11,391 nucleotides of DNA from Candidatus Calidifonticultor daggyaiensis. GTDB lineage: Bacteria > Actinomycetota > Humimicrobiia > Humimicrobiales > Humimicrobiaceae. The translations under genes were made by a program, and so were the position numbers. The stretch is from positions 1-11,391 of the forward strand of contig JACVJA010000015.1 of the NCBI GenBank assembly GCA_015661035.1, in the 5' to 3' direction. The notes beneath the pieces are model-generated. The model made no database searches and was not told the origin of the DNA. It saw nothing but the letters and a program-made list of their open reading frames with translations. Positions within the stretch are counted from its first letter, which is position 1, and each line of letters begins with the position of its first letter. Below are positions 1 through 6,742 of this stretch, piece by piece.

Positions 1-57
1 TATTTAATTAATTACTATGAAATTTATAATAATTTTCTGATAATTTTTAATATATTC

Positions 58-77
58 AAAGCACATTAAAGCACATT
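58..77. repeat. 10-bp tandem repeat, two copies
   Basis: The unit AAAGCACATT occurs twice head to tail (58-67 and 68-77), followed by AAT. It lies in the AT-rich stretch downstream of the minus-strand mutase-like gene. No function can be assigned; short AT-rich tandem copies also arise by slippage. Confidence 0.6.
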
Positions 78-114
78 AATTATGTAATATTAAAGCTCAA
101 TAATTATTTAGTAT

Positions 115-149
115 ATTAATTATATTAGTTACATTAATATATTAGTTAC
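115..149. repeat. 17-18 bp tandem repeat over the mutase gene stop codon
   Basis: Two nearly identical copies of ATTAAT(T)ATATTAGTTAC lie head to tail; the common core TATATTAGTTAC is at 121-132 and 138-149. The second copy covers the stop codon (146-148, minus strand) of the cobalamin-dependent mutase-like gene. This is most simply a slippage duplication at the gene's 3' end; no terminator-like GC stem is present here. Confidence 0.55.
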
Positions 150-1840
150 TTAATCTTTCCTAATCTCTCCTTTTCACTAATAATATTTCCTTTTTCATCC
201 ACAATCAAATTTGCCCCATTAAAAAACATGGCATTAATTTTTCCACACCCAGCACCTATTCCAGCTAAATGTGGAGCATCAAGAATTCCCTTATTAATTG
301 CCTTAGCAATGATAATTGGTTCAATTAACGGATCATCATACTTTAACAATTTTTTTTCTTGAAGGCTTAGTTCATTATATAATTTTTTAATTTTTTCTAT
401 AACAAGATAGGCTTCAGAAATAAGTGTATTTTTTCTAAAGACAACATTTTTATCAATTTTCATATCAGGACAGCCATTTAAACAATTTTCAATTACTTTA
501 TTTACAATATTGCAGCTTTCAATAATATCATTAGGTTTTGCAGCATAGCTTGATTCGCAATATGCAACAACATGAACAATTTGGGGTTCAACTTGCATTT
601 GAAGCAAAGTAGATGATGCAAGTTGACCTTTTGCCTTATTAAAATCTGTACCCATGCTATACAGTCCAGTTCTAGTTTGTCTAATTGTTTTAAAATTTTT
701 ATCATGGAGAGACTCAATCATATCTATTTTTGCAAGCATCTTTGCTAAATCCATAGTAAATGATGTCTCTGGAGGTGTATTAAACATATATTGAGAAATA
801 TAGACAGAAACGCCAAACTTTTTTGCATTATAAGCCGCAAGATAAGCTGCAGCAACTGCGACACTATCCGGCGCATACCTTAAACTCCAATGGTGAGATT
901 CATTTATCTCTACAGGAATATTTCTATCAGCATGCCACTTTACAACCTGCTGATTTTCATCAATTGCATCTACAAGTTTTCTTTTGCTTCTCCTGTCAAG
1001 TTCATTATACCAGCATAGCGGAACTGCACACCAGGCATTGTTAATAGTTTTTTGTAAAACTTCAGCAAATTTTAAAATATTGTTTGTCCCACTGTAACAA
1101 CGCATAATTGGCCAATTGCCTCTTCTTGTCGCTTGGTAAAGCCGTTTTAGATCACTTTCATTTCTTATTGGAACACCGCCAGCACCATCCTGCATATTGT
1201 CCATTTTTTCTGGTTCAAAAAAATATTCTTGAGCATTCTGGTCAGGTCCAAGAGATATTACGTCAACTAAACCTGAATCTGAAATAACTTTTATCCCATC
1301 TACAGTCTCGTCAACTGTAGGACGACCAAAATGATGTCTAATTATTGGGAATGGCTTTTTAAAATCAATTCTATTTAGTAAATTTTGAGGAGGAATACTA
1401 TCTTTTATACTAGTCAACTTTTCTTGATATAGAAAATTTTTTATATCTTCAATACTTTCTCCGCCAGTAAAAACCTTATTAAAACAATCAATTAAACCAT
1501 TTTTCTTTAAAGTATCAGCGACTGCCTTAGTTGTACCAAGAATAAATGTTTTTTCTTTATTAGGTTCAATAATTTGTTTTTTTATTTCTTTAAAAATTAA
1601 AACTGCATTTTCTGGTGAAAGTCTATAACTAAAACCAATAATATCTGGGTCATTTTCTTTTATTGCATTTTTAATAGCATCATTGCCTACCGCACATCCA
1701 AGATAAATTGTTTTGTAACCTAAATTTTTAGATATATTTAAAAAATTTAAAATTCCTGCAACATGTACACAGCTGCCAACTGCACAAGCCATTATTTTTT
1801 TTATAGCAATACCATTTTTATCAATAATATTGTTATTCAT
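146..1840 (-). CDS. Cobalamin-dependent mutase-like protein (B12-binding domain fused to glutamate-mutase-E-like barrel)
   Basis: The 564-residue product appears to be a B12-dependent isomerase-type enzyme. Residues about 15-140 look like a Rossmann-type cobalamin-binding domain. The segment GSCVHVAG (22-29) aligns with GSDCHAVG of the glutamate mutase small subunit: the cobalt-ligand histidine (H26) and G29 are kept, but the Asp of DxHxxG is Cys24. Residues about 170-540 look like the TIM-barrel subunit: GILDAP (519-524) matches GVMDIP near the C-terminus of glutamate mutase E, followed by a glycine-rich GIGAGCGK. Other striking blocks are RRGNWPIMR (239-247), ESHHWSLRYAPD (314-325) and TRTGLYS (389-395). 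In glutamate mutase these parts are separate S and E chains; here they are one polypeptide. The ATG at 1840 has no clear Shine-Dalgarno. It follows the opine-dehydrogenase-like gene by 135 bp on the same strand. The substrate is unknown; the family call is from remembered motifs, and a non-catalytic B12 protein remains possible. Confidence 0.72.
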   Translation of the reverse strand: MNNNIIDKNGIAIKKIMACAVGSCVHVAGILNFLNISKNLGYKTIYLGCAVGNDAIKNAIKENDPDIIGFSYRLSPENAVLIFKEIKKQIIEPNKEKTFILGTTKAVADTLKKNGLIDCFNKVFTGGESIEDIKNFLYQEKLTSIKDSIPPQNLLNRIDFKKPFPIIRHHFGRPTVDETVDGIKVISDSGLVDVISLGPDQNAQEYFFEPEKMDNMQDGAGGVPIRNESDLKRLYQATRRGNWPIMRCYSGTNNILKFAEVLQKTINNAWCAVPLCWYNELDRRSKRKLVDAIDENQQVVKWHADRNIPVEINESHHWSLRYAPDSVAVAAAYLAAYNAKKFGVSVYISQYMFNTPPETSFTMDLAKMLAKIDMIESLHDKNFKTIRQTRTGLYSMGTDFNKAKGQLASSTLLQMQVEPQIVHVVAYCESSYAAKPNDIIESCNIVNKVIENCLNGCPDMKIDKNVVFRKNTLISEAYLVIEKIKKLYNELSLQEKKLLKYDDPLIEPIIIAKAINKGILDAPHLAGIGAGCGKINAMFFNGANLIVDEKGNIISEKERLGKIK

Positions 1841-1945
1841 CTTTTAAAAACCAAAAAAATATTTTCAAAAAATAAAAAAGTAATAAAAAGATAATAAAAA
1901 GTTTTAAAAAACTGCTAATAATATCTTCTAATAATGTCTTAAAGT

Positions 1946-1977
1946 AATACCTGATGGTAATAACTGCCAGTAGTATT
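1946..1977 (-). other. Possible RNA hairpin at the 3' end of the dehydrogenase gene
   Basis: AATAC-CTG (1946-1953) can pair with CAG-TA-GTATT (1968-1977), giving an 8-bp stem with a two-base bulge, overlapping the dehydrogenase stop codon (1976-1978). No U-tract follows on the minus strand, so it is not a classical terminator. It could be an mRNA 3' structure or processing site in the gap before the mutase-like gene, or chance. Confidence 0.22.
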
Positions 1978-3127
1978 AAACAGGTATCCCATCAATGAAA
2001 ACATTTCTTATTTGTTCTAAATTTAGATTCTCAAGCCTTAATCTTGATAGGTTTCTGCCAGATTTTCTAAAGTCAGTTTTAAAGATAATATTTGCAATTT
2101 CAATTAAAGAATCTATGGTTTTTGTATCTACCCCAAATAACCTGCCAAATTCTGAAATTGGAACTAAGCTCATTGGTACATCCTCGGTGATATATCTAGT
2201 ATTTATAGTTTTTGGAGCCATTATTCCATAATAGCCGGGGTTACTATGAATACCATCAAACAAATTATCCTCAACTACATTATAAGCCATAGTAAGCCAA
2301 TCAAGAGCAGATAAAACATTTTTGCATCTTAAGGTATAAGCAACTTCCACCCTTTCTTTATCAACTGCTTCTAAAACTTTTGCTACAGAACTTGTTACCC
2401 CTTCAATATAAAATTGGAAATTCCCCATTGTGGATTCTATCCTGCTTGCATTTAATAAAGTTATTGCTGGATGAAAAACAGCTCCAATATTATTAAAGCT
2501 TGTTTCTATTACACTAGTTGCAGAAATAAATTCAGGGTAGGCTTGATTGATAACATCTAAAGCATATTCAGTCTTAATTGCCGGGATTGCACCAACTGGA
2601 ATAGCCTGCTTTATTCTAAATATTTTAACTGATGCTGGCCCCATTCCTCTAGAAGCATAAATAAAAGTTTGAGCTTCAGCTACTATAACATCCCTTTTAT
2701 TTCCTCTTTCTCTTAATATGTTTATAAATTCAAGAGCACCACATGTTCTTCCAGGATTTAATAAAACAATCTGACCATCACTTAAGTATGGAGCACATCT
2801 TTCAGCAATGGAAGCATGAGCAAAAGCAGGTACTGCCACTAATATAACATCTGAGCCTTCAATAGCTTGGCTAATATTATCCGTTGCAAGTTCCAGCTTT
2901 CCAAAACCGCTAATTTCTCCTTCAACTTCTATTCCTTTCATTTTAATAATTGGTATTATTTTTGAAAGAGTTCTATTATAAAGCCTTACTTTAAATCCTT
3001 TTATTGCAAGATGAGCTGCCATAGCCTTACCTCCATGGCCAGCCCCAATGACTGCAAAAGTTGGATTAATCTGCTTAATAGTTTTATTATCTTTTAAAAT
3101 AGCCTGATTGTTTTTTAAATTACTCAA
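1976..3127 (-). CDS. NAD(P)-dependent opine dehydrogenase family oxidoreductase
   Basis: This 383-residue protein has the two-domain architecture of octopine/nopaline-type dehydrogenases, which reductively join an amino acid to a 2-oxo acid, or run in reverse. The Rossmann fingerprint VIGAGHGG occupies 26-33. The C-terminal opine dehydrogenase domain (about 200-350) carries H219 in VFHPAITLLN, and R311 and D316 in TRYITEDVP. The Arg-to-Asp spacing matches the catalytic R292/D297 of the Arthrobacter opine dehydrogenase, with H219 in the place of its H202, so the catalytic set looks complete. The start is TTG (3125-3127), supported by AGGAAGG about 8 bases upstream; the next methionine lies inside the nucleotide-binding region and would remove the fingerprint. 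It lies between the DUF6512 gene (112 bp) and the B12-dependent gene (135 bp), all on the minus strand. Substrates cannot be read from sequence; distant ketopantoate reductase or glycerol-3-phosphate dehydrogenase relatives share the fold. Confidence 0.85.
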   Translation of the reverse strand: MSNLKNNQAILKDNKTIKQINPTFAVIGAGHGGKAMAAHLAIKGFKVRLYNRTLSKIIPIIKMKGIEVEGEISGFGKLELATDNISQAIEGSDVILVAVPAFAHASIAERCAPYLSDGQIVLLNPGRTCGALEFINILRERGNKRDVIVAEAQTFIYASRGMGPASVKIFRIKQAIPVGAIPAIKTEYALDVINQAYPEFISATSVIETSFNNIGAVFHPAITLLNASRIESTMGNFQFYIEGVTSSVAKVLEAVDKERVEVAYTLRCKNVLSALDWLTMAYNVVEDNLFDGIHSNPGYYGIMAPKTINTRYITEDVPMSLVPISEFGRLFGVDTKTIDSLIEIANIIFKTDFRKSGRNLSRLRLENLNLEQIRNVFIDGIPV

Positions 3128-3239
3128 AACTAAAACCTTCCTATTAACTTTTAAAATTAAACCTATAAATAAAATATTCTATTTTTATAATCTATTTTTA
3201 CTTAATAAACTATATTTATATCCCCCAATTAAAGGATAT

Positions 3240-3803
3240 TTAAATATTAGTTATACCATATCCACCAGTTACAGGGTCTCTAAATATTGGAAATTTTGGT
3301 GGAAAATAAGAAAGTAAGCTAAAAGCAGCCAAATTTAAAACTAATAAAATAATACCTATAATTTTTAAAATAGCATTTCTTTTTTGTATTATTAATAACC
3401 TATAACTTAATACTTGTGCAATAAAAACAGAGATAACAAAATTTGCTATATTCACAGGTAAGCTTTCTATTTTTAAAAAAACAGATAAATAATAAATCCC
3501 TGAAATTAATAATGATATTAAAATAATAGAAAACCCTTTTGCCATAAAAAAACTTGGAAGTTTTTTACCAAATATAAAATATTCAACTACTGCCCAAATA
3601 AAAGCTGGCCAAAATCCAATCTTTAAGTGCTCCCATACACTTTCATTTACTGCTCCAATTATTACAACTAAGGGCTTACCGCCGCTTAATTCAAAAATAA
3701 AATGAAGCAAAGAACCAAAGAAGATAATAAAAAGGATGCCCCACATTTCCCAGTTTAAAATTTTTTTTCTATTAATTGTAAAAATATAATTTTTGGTAAA
3801 AAT
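3240..3803 (-). CDS. DUF6512 family integral membrane protein
   Basis: This is a small, very hydrophobic protein with about five membrane helices. It matches DUF6512 from memory: GSLLHFIFELSGGKP, then AVNESVWEHLKIGFWPA, and the C-terminal PIFRDPVTGGYG. Its function is unknown. The first ATG is at 3746 (168 residues), but it has no Shine-Dalgarno and the frame is open upstream. An ideal AAGGAG (3810-3815) sits six bases before an in-frame ATT (3801-3803). That start adds 19 residues ending KKILNWE, matching the charged-then-KWE beginning I recall for this family, so I prefer 3803 (187 residues). The gene is first of three co-directional genes, followed after 112 bp by the opine-dehydrogenase-like gene, so they may be co-transcribed. 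The family is well supported; the start less so. Confidence 0.8.
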   Translation of the reverse strand: MFTKNYIFTINRKKILNWEMWGILFIIFFGSLLHFIFELSGGKPLVVIIGAVNESVWEHLKIGFWPAFIWAVVEYFIFGKKLPSFFMAKGFSIILISLLISGIYYLSVFLKIESLPVNIANFVISVFIAQVLSYRLLIIQKRNAILKIIGIILLVLNLAAFSLLSYFPPKFPIFRDPVTGGYGITNI

Positions 3804-3815
3804 TTTATACTCCTT
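3801..3815 (-). promoter_or_regulatory. Shine-Dalgarno AAGGAG with ATT as probable start codon
   Basis: On the minus strand AAGGAG (3815-3810) is followed by TATAAA and then ATT (3803-3801), in frame with the DUF6512 protein with no stop between. The usual ATG at 3746 is 63 bases from this site, far too distant to be served by it. ATT initiation is rare but known (infC of Escherichia coli uses AUU). Confidence 0.55.
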
Positions 3816-3855
3816 AAAATAGTATAATCCTGCTTAAATTATCTTCATAATTAAA

Positions 3856-3885
3856 ATACTATTTTTTTAAACTATATTAAATCAA
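3856..3885 (-). promoter_or_regulatory. Candidate promoter for the minus-strand three-gene cluster
   Basis: On the minus strand TTGATT (3885-3880) and TAGTAT (3861-3856) are separated by 18 bases. Each matches four of six bases of the sigma-70 consensus. Predicted transcription would begin near 3849, about 34 bases before the AAGGAG site. In DNA this AT-rich such matches are common, so the support is positional. Confidence 0.35.
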
Positions 3886-3904
3886 CTTTAAATCAACTTT
3901 AAAT
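3877..3904. repeat. 11-bp direct tandem repeat overlapping the candidate -35
   Basis: TTAAATCAACT occurs perfectly twice (3877-3887, 3888-3898) and continues with TTAAAT (3899-3904). The 11-bp period is about one helical turn, so repeated protein contacts would fall on one face of the DNA. It sits upstream of the DUF6512 gene, covering its candidate -35 box. It may be an operator, or slippage. Confidence 0.6.
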
Positions 3905-4261
3905 TATGTTTAACTAATTTATCTAAAATTAATAATTTATAAATTTCATAACTTTTATTTAAATTTTTCGTCTGTTACAAAAATGGTAAAAGATTATTAT
4001 ATTATTTTTTAGACAGCTATAAATCACTAAATTATTTAAGTTTTTTAATAGTGATAATTTTTTTAAAATTATTCATAAAATTAAAACAAATTTTAAAATA
4101 AAACATAAGGTAAACATTTAATTATTAATCTATTAAGTAAATTTTACACTAATTTTAAAATAATATATAGTTTAAAGCTTTACATAAAATAATATATTTG
4201 AAATAATCTATAAGATTTTAAAAAAATAAAAACTAAAAAAAATAATTAAAATTGAGGTAAA
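3886..4261. other. AT-rich intergenic region between divergent genes
   Basis: About 375 bases lie between the DUF6512 promoter region and the radical SAM gene. I see no coding frame with protein-like composition and no RNA gene. Besides the end of the 11-bp repeat it holds an AT-only hairpin-capable stretch (4054-4072, ATAATTTT-TTT-AAAATTAT) and a candidate promoter for the plus-strand gene. Confidence 0.5.
4179..4207 (+). promoter_or_regulatory. Candidate promoter for the radical SAM gene
   Basis: TTTACA (4179-4184), a 17-base spacer, and AATAAT (4202-4207) each match five of six consensus bases. Transcription would begin near 4214, giving a leader of about 48 bases that includes TTGAGGT (4252-4258) just before the ATG at 4262. 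Confidence 0.35.
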
Positions 4262-5818
4262 ATGAAAGAAATAAAAAATATAAATTTAACAAATAAGGAT
4301 AAAAATATTTTAAACTTAAAAGATGAAATAAATAATATAAATATTTTATTTATTTACCCTAAATATTCAAAAACTTTTTGGAGCTTTGACAATATTTTAG
4401 CTTTATTAGGCAAAAAAGCATCATTTCCGCCGCTTGGACTGCTTACAGTATCTGCCATGCTTCCAAAAACATGGAATAAAAAACTTGTAGATGTAAATGT
4501 TGATAATTTGACTGATAATGATATTAAATGGGCTGATTTTGTTTTTATTAGTGCTATGATTGTACAAAAAGACTCAACCATTCAAATAATTGATAGAGTA
4601 AAGAAATATAATAAACCTATTGTTGGTGGTGGACCTCTCTTTACAACTGGCTGGGAGACCATGCCAAAAATTGAGCACATATTTGTAGGTGAATCAGAAA
4701 ATACAATAAATGATTTTGTAAAAGACGTTTATGAAAATAATTTAAAACAATTTTATAACAGCAGTGAATATCCTGATATTACCAAAACACCTATTCCTGA
4801 TTGGTCCTTAATTAACATATCAAGATATCATTCAATGTGTATTCAATATTCAAGAGGCTGCCCTTTTAACTGTGAATTTTGTGATGTAGTTGTTTTAAAT
4901 GGCAGAAAACCTAGAACCAAAACTGCTTCACAAATAATTGATGAACTAGATGCTATTTATAAAACCGGCTGGCGAGGTGGTTTATTTTTTGTAGATGATA
5001 ACCTTATAGGTAATAAACATAAACTTAAAAAAGAAATTTTGCCTAAAATTATTGAATGGCAACAGAAAAAAAGATACCCATTTTCTTTTAACACACAGGT
5101 ATCTATTAATTTATCTGACGATGAAGAGCTTATTAATTTATTGGTTTCTGCTGGTTTTACAACAGTATTTGTTGGAATTGAAACTCCAGACGAGGCAAGT
5201 TTAGAAGAGTGTGCAAAATATCAAAACAAAAAAAGAAATTTAATTGATTCTGTTAAAAAATTACAAAATCTAGGGCTTGAAGTTCAAGGGGGATTTATTG
5301 TAGGTTTTGATAGTGATACACCTTCCATATTTCAGCGTCAAATAGAATTTATTCAAAAAAGCGGTATTGTTACTGCAATGGTTGGCTTACTTTCTGCTCT
5401 GCCAAAAACAAGATTATATAAAAGGTTGTTTGAAAGTAAAAGAATTATAACTGATACATCTGGAAACAACACCTTATCATCCACTCTAAATTTTATTCCT
5501 AAAATGGATATTAAAACCCTTTTTAATGGTTATAAAAAAATTTTGCATACAATTTATAATCCTAAAGACTATTACGAAAGAATCAAAACATTCTTAAAAG
5601 AATTTAAGCCGCCAAAAAACAGGTTAAAAAGAGTGAGGATAAAAAAATTTCATATAAAAGCTTTATTTAGTTCAGTATGGCTTTTAGGATTTAAGGGAGA
5701 ACAACGAAGGTACTTTTGGAAGCTTCTTATTTGGGTTGCAATAAAATACCCTGGACTATTGCCTTATGCTATAGGATACTCTCTCGTCGGTATTCATTTT
5801 AGAAGTATAATGGAATAA
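4262..5818 (+). CDS. B12-binding radical SAM protein with DUF4070 (HpnP-like architecture)
   Basis: The 518-residue protein has a cobalamin-binding domain (about 27-160), a radical SAM core (about 193-410) and a C-terminal DUF4070-like region. CPFNCEFC gives the CxxxCxxC cluster ligands C200, C204 and C207, which hold the [4Fe-4S] cluster that cleaves S-adenosylmethionine. The opening ILFIYPKYSKTFW and FPPLGLLTVSAMLP, then GGGPLFT, resemble hopanoid C-2 methylase HpnP and its many uncharacterised relatives, which methylate unreactive carbons using methylcobalamin. No hopanoid biosynthesis gene is visible, so the substrate is open. The first 25 residues are a Lys/Asn-rich extension. The C-terminus is basic with a hydrophobic stretch (about 485-512), possibly a membrane association. 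TTGAGGT precedes the ATG closely. It is a single-gene unit, convergent with the next gene. Confidence 0.87.
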   Translation: MKEIKNINLTNKDKNILNLKDEINNINILFIYPKYSKTFWSFDNILALLGKKASFPPLGLLTVSAMLPKTWNKKLVDVNVDNLTDNDIKWADFVFISAMIVQKDSTIQIIDRVKKYNKPIVGGGPLFTTGWETMPKIEHIFVGESENTINDFVKDVYENNLKQFYNSSEYPDITKTPIPDWSLINISRYHSMCIQYSRGCPFNCEFCDVVVLNGRKPRTKTASQIIDELDAIYKTGWRGGLFFVDDNLIGNKHKLKKEILPKIIEWQQKKRYPFSFNTQVSINLSDDEELINLLVSAGFTTVFVGIETPDEASLEECAKYQNKKRNLIDSVKKLQNLGLEVQGGFIVGFDSDTPSIFQRQIEFIQKSGIVTAMVGLLSALPKTRLYKRLFESKRIITDTSGNNTLSSTLNFIPKMDIKTLFNGYKKILHTIYNPKDYYERIKTFLKEFKPPKNRLKRVRIKKFHIKALFSSVWLLGFKGEQRRYFWKLLIWVAIKYPGLLPYAIGYSLVGIHFRSIME

Positions 5819-5865
5819 TAAAGCGCTAAAAAATAATAAAGAATAAATAAAAAAATAGCGAAATA

Positions 5866-5888
5866 ATTATAACCTAATTAATTATAAT
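5866..5888. terminator. Weak AT-only hairpin between convergent genes
   Basis: ATTATAA (5866-5872) and TTATAAT (5882-5888) are inverted with a nine-base loop, in the 75-bp gap between the convergent radical SAM and membrane protein genes. On the minus strand it is followed after eight bases by a run of seven T. A wider CGCTA (5824-5828) / TAGCG (5856-5860) pair flanks that run. It may act as a terminator, but the stem is weak. Confidence 0.25.
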
Positions 5889-5893
5889 ATAAT

Positions 5894-6634
5894 TTATGTA
5901 ACAATAATAGATGCATTTTCATCAAGTGGATTTATCCTTGATATTAAAGAGTATAAATAAGGATAGTTTAATTTTAAGTGTTTGACATATTTTAACCATT
6001 CTGAAATTACTAAAATATATGCCCTTTTTATATCACCTGAAATATGCTCAAAATCAGAATCTGGCCCACTGCTTAAGTCTTTTCTATATTCAAGCTCTTC
6101 AGTTAAATGAAAAACTGCCCATAAAAGTTCTGTAAATTTTTCATGTTCTAAAAGATTTGGATTTTCAAGAAGTCTTAGTAAAAACTGTCTTTTTTTAATT
6201 AAAAATCCTTTAAGTTCATTTAAATTTCCAATTTTACAATTTACTGTATATTTAAATTTATCAATAGACTTTATAATTTTATCAAAATCTTTAACAGACC
6301 ATTTTTGTAAAAAAGAAAGCTCTTTTTTAATTTCATCAGCACTGATATCAAAACATAAAAAATATTTTAAAAGTTTTAACCCGACTTCACTATAAAAAGC
6401 TCCAATTACCATATTTAACTTTTCCAAAGTTGATCTTTTTTCCCTTAAACTTAAAACCCTATCAATAATTAGTGTTACTAGTAATACTTCTATAGGTGTA
6501 AAAGCAATGTCACCAAGCAAATAAATAAAAATATGATATGTATCCCTAAAAATTAAAAAATGAATAAAATAAATTAAAGCCGAAGTAAAAATTAAAATTA
6601 AGCCTAAAATAATCTGCCAACTAAGCCTTTTCAT
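5894..6634 (-). CDS. Conserved membrane protein of unknown function
   Basis: The 246-residue protein starts with two likely membrane helices (about 7-29 and 35-60) joined by a short FRDTYHI linker. A basic REKRSTLEKLNMVIGAFYSEVG segment and a mostly helical, charged soluble portion of some 180 residues follow; the positive-inside rule puts this part in the cytoplasm. I recall similar WQI...HFLIFRD...LLGDIAF proteins in diverse anaerobes but know no named domain or function. There are no catalytic motifs I can identify. The ATG at 6634 is preceded by a strong AAAGGAG (6650-6656), but 15 bases away, which is unusually far; an in-frame TGA at 6647-6649 rules out a longer start. It is divergent from the metallopeptidase gene (108 bp), with which a regulatory region may be shared. 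Confidence 0.8.
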   Translation of the reverse strand: MKRLSWQIILGLILIFTSALIYFIHFLIFRDTYHIFIYLLGDIAFTPIEVLLVTLIIDRVLSLREKRSTLEKLNMVIGAFYSEVGLKLLKYFLCFDISADEIKKELSFLQKWSVKDFDKIIKSIDKFKYTVNCKIGNLNELKGFLIKKRQFLLRLLENPNLLEHEKFTELLWAVFHLTEELEYRKDLSSGPDSDFEHISGDIKRAYILVISEWLKYVKHLKLNYPYLYSLISRINPLDENASIIVT

Positions 6635-6742
6635 TTTAAATTTTATTCACTCCTTTATTAAGTTTTTAATTGTAATTTTTTTAAAAATAAAGTAATTTTA
6701 ACTTGTATCAATTTTAAACTAAAAATCAAATTTTAACTACAA

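Noticed and set aside
502..1044. Open frames of 71 and 73 codons in other frames over the mutase gene
   Set aside because: They lie wholly inside a well-supported 564-residue gene, have no family resemblance and have low-complexity or implausible composition; they are shadows.
3108..3317. Plus-strand open frame of 69 codons across the DUF6512 3' end
   Set aside because: It overlaps two real minus-strand genes and the gap between them; its AT-driven Lys/Phe/Tyr content does not resemble a protein family.
4054..4072. ATAATTTT-TTT-AAAATTAT as a terminator or operator
   Set aside because: All A/T stem with a three-base loop in a region nearly free of G and C; such symmetry is expected by chance.
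3801..4261. Cobalamin riboswitch upstream of the B12-related genes
   Set aside because: No GC-containing conserved core such as the B12 box GCCACTG was found on either strand; the region is almost only A/T.
4262..5818. Naming the radical SAM gene hpnP
   Set aside because: The architecture fits, but the DUF4070 family is broad and no hopanoid gene is nearby, so the specific symbol is not supported.
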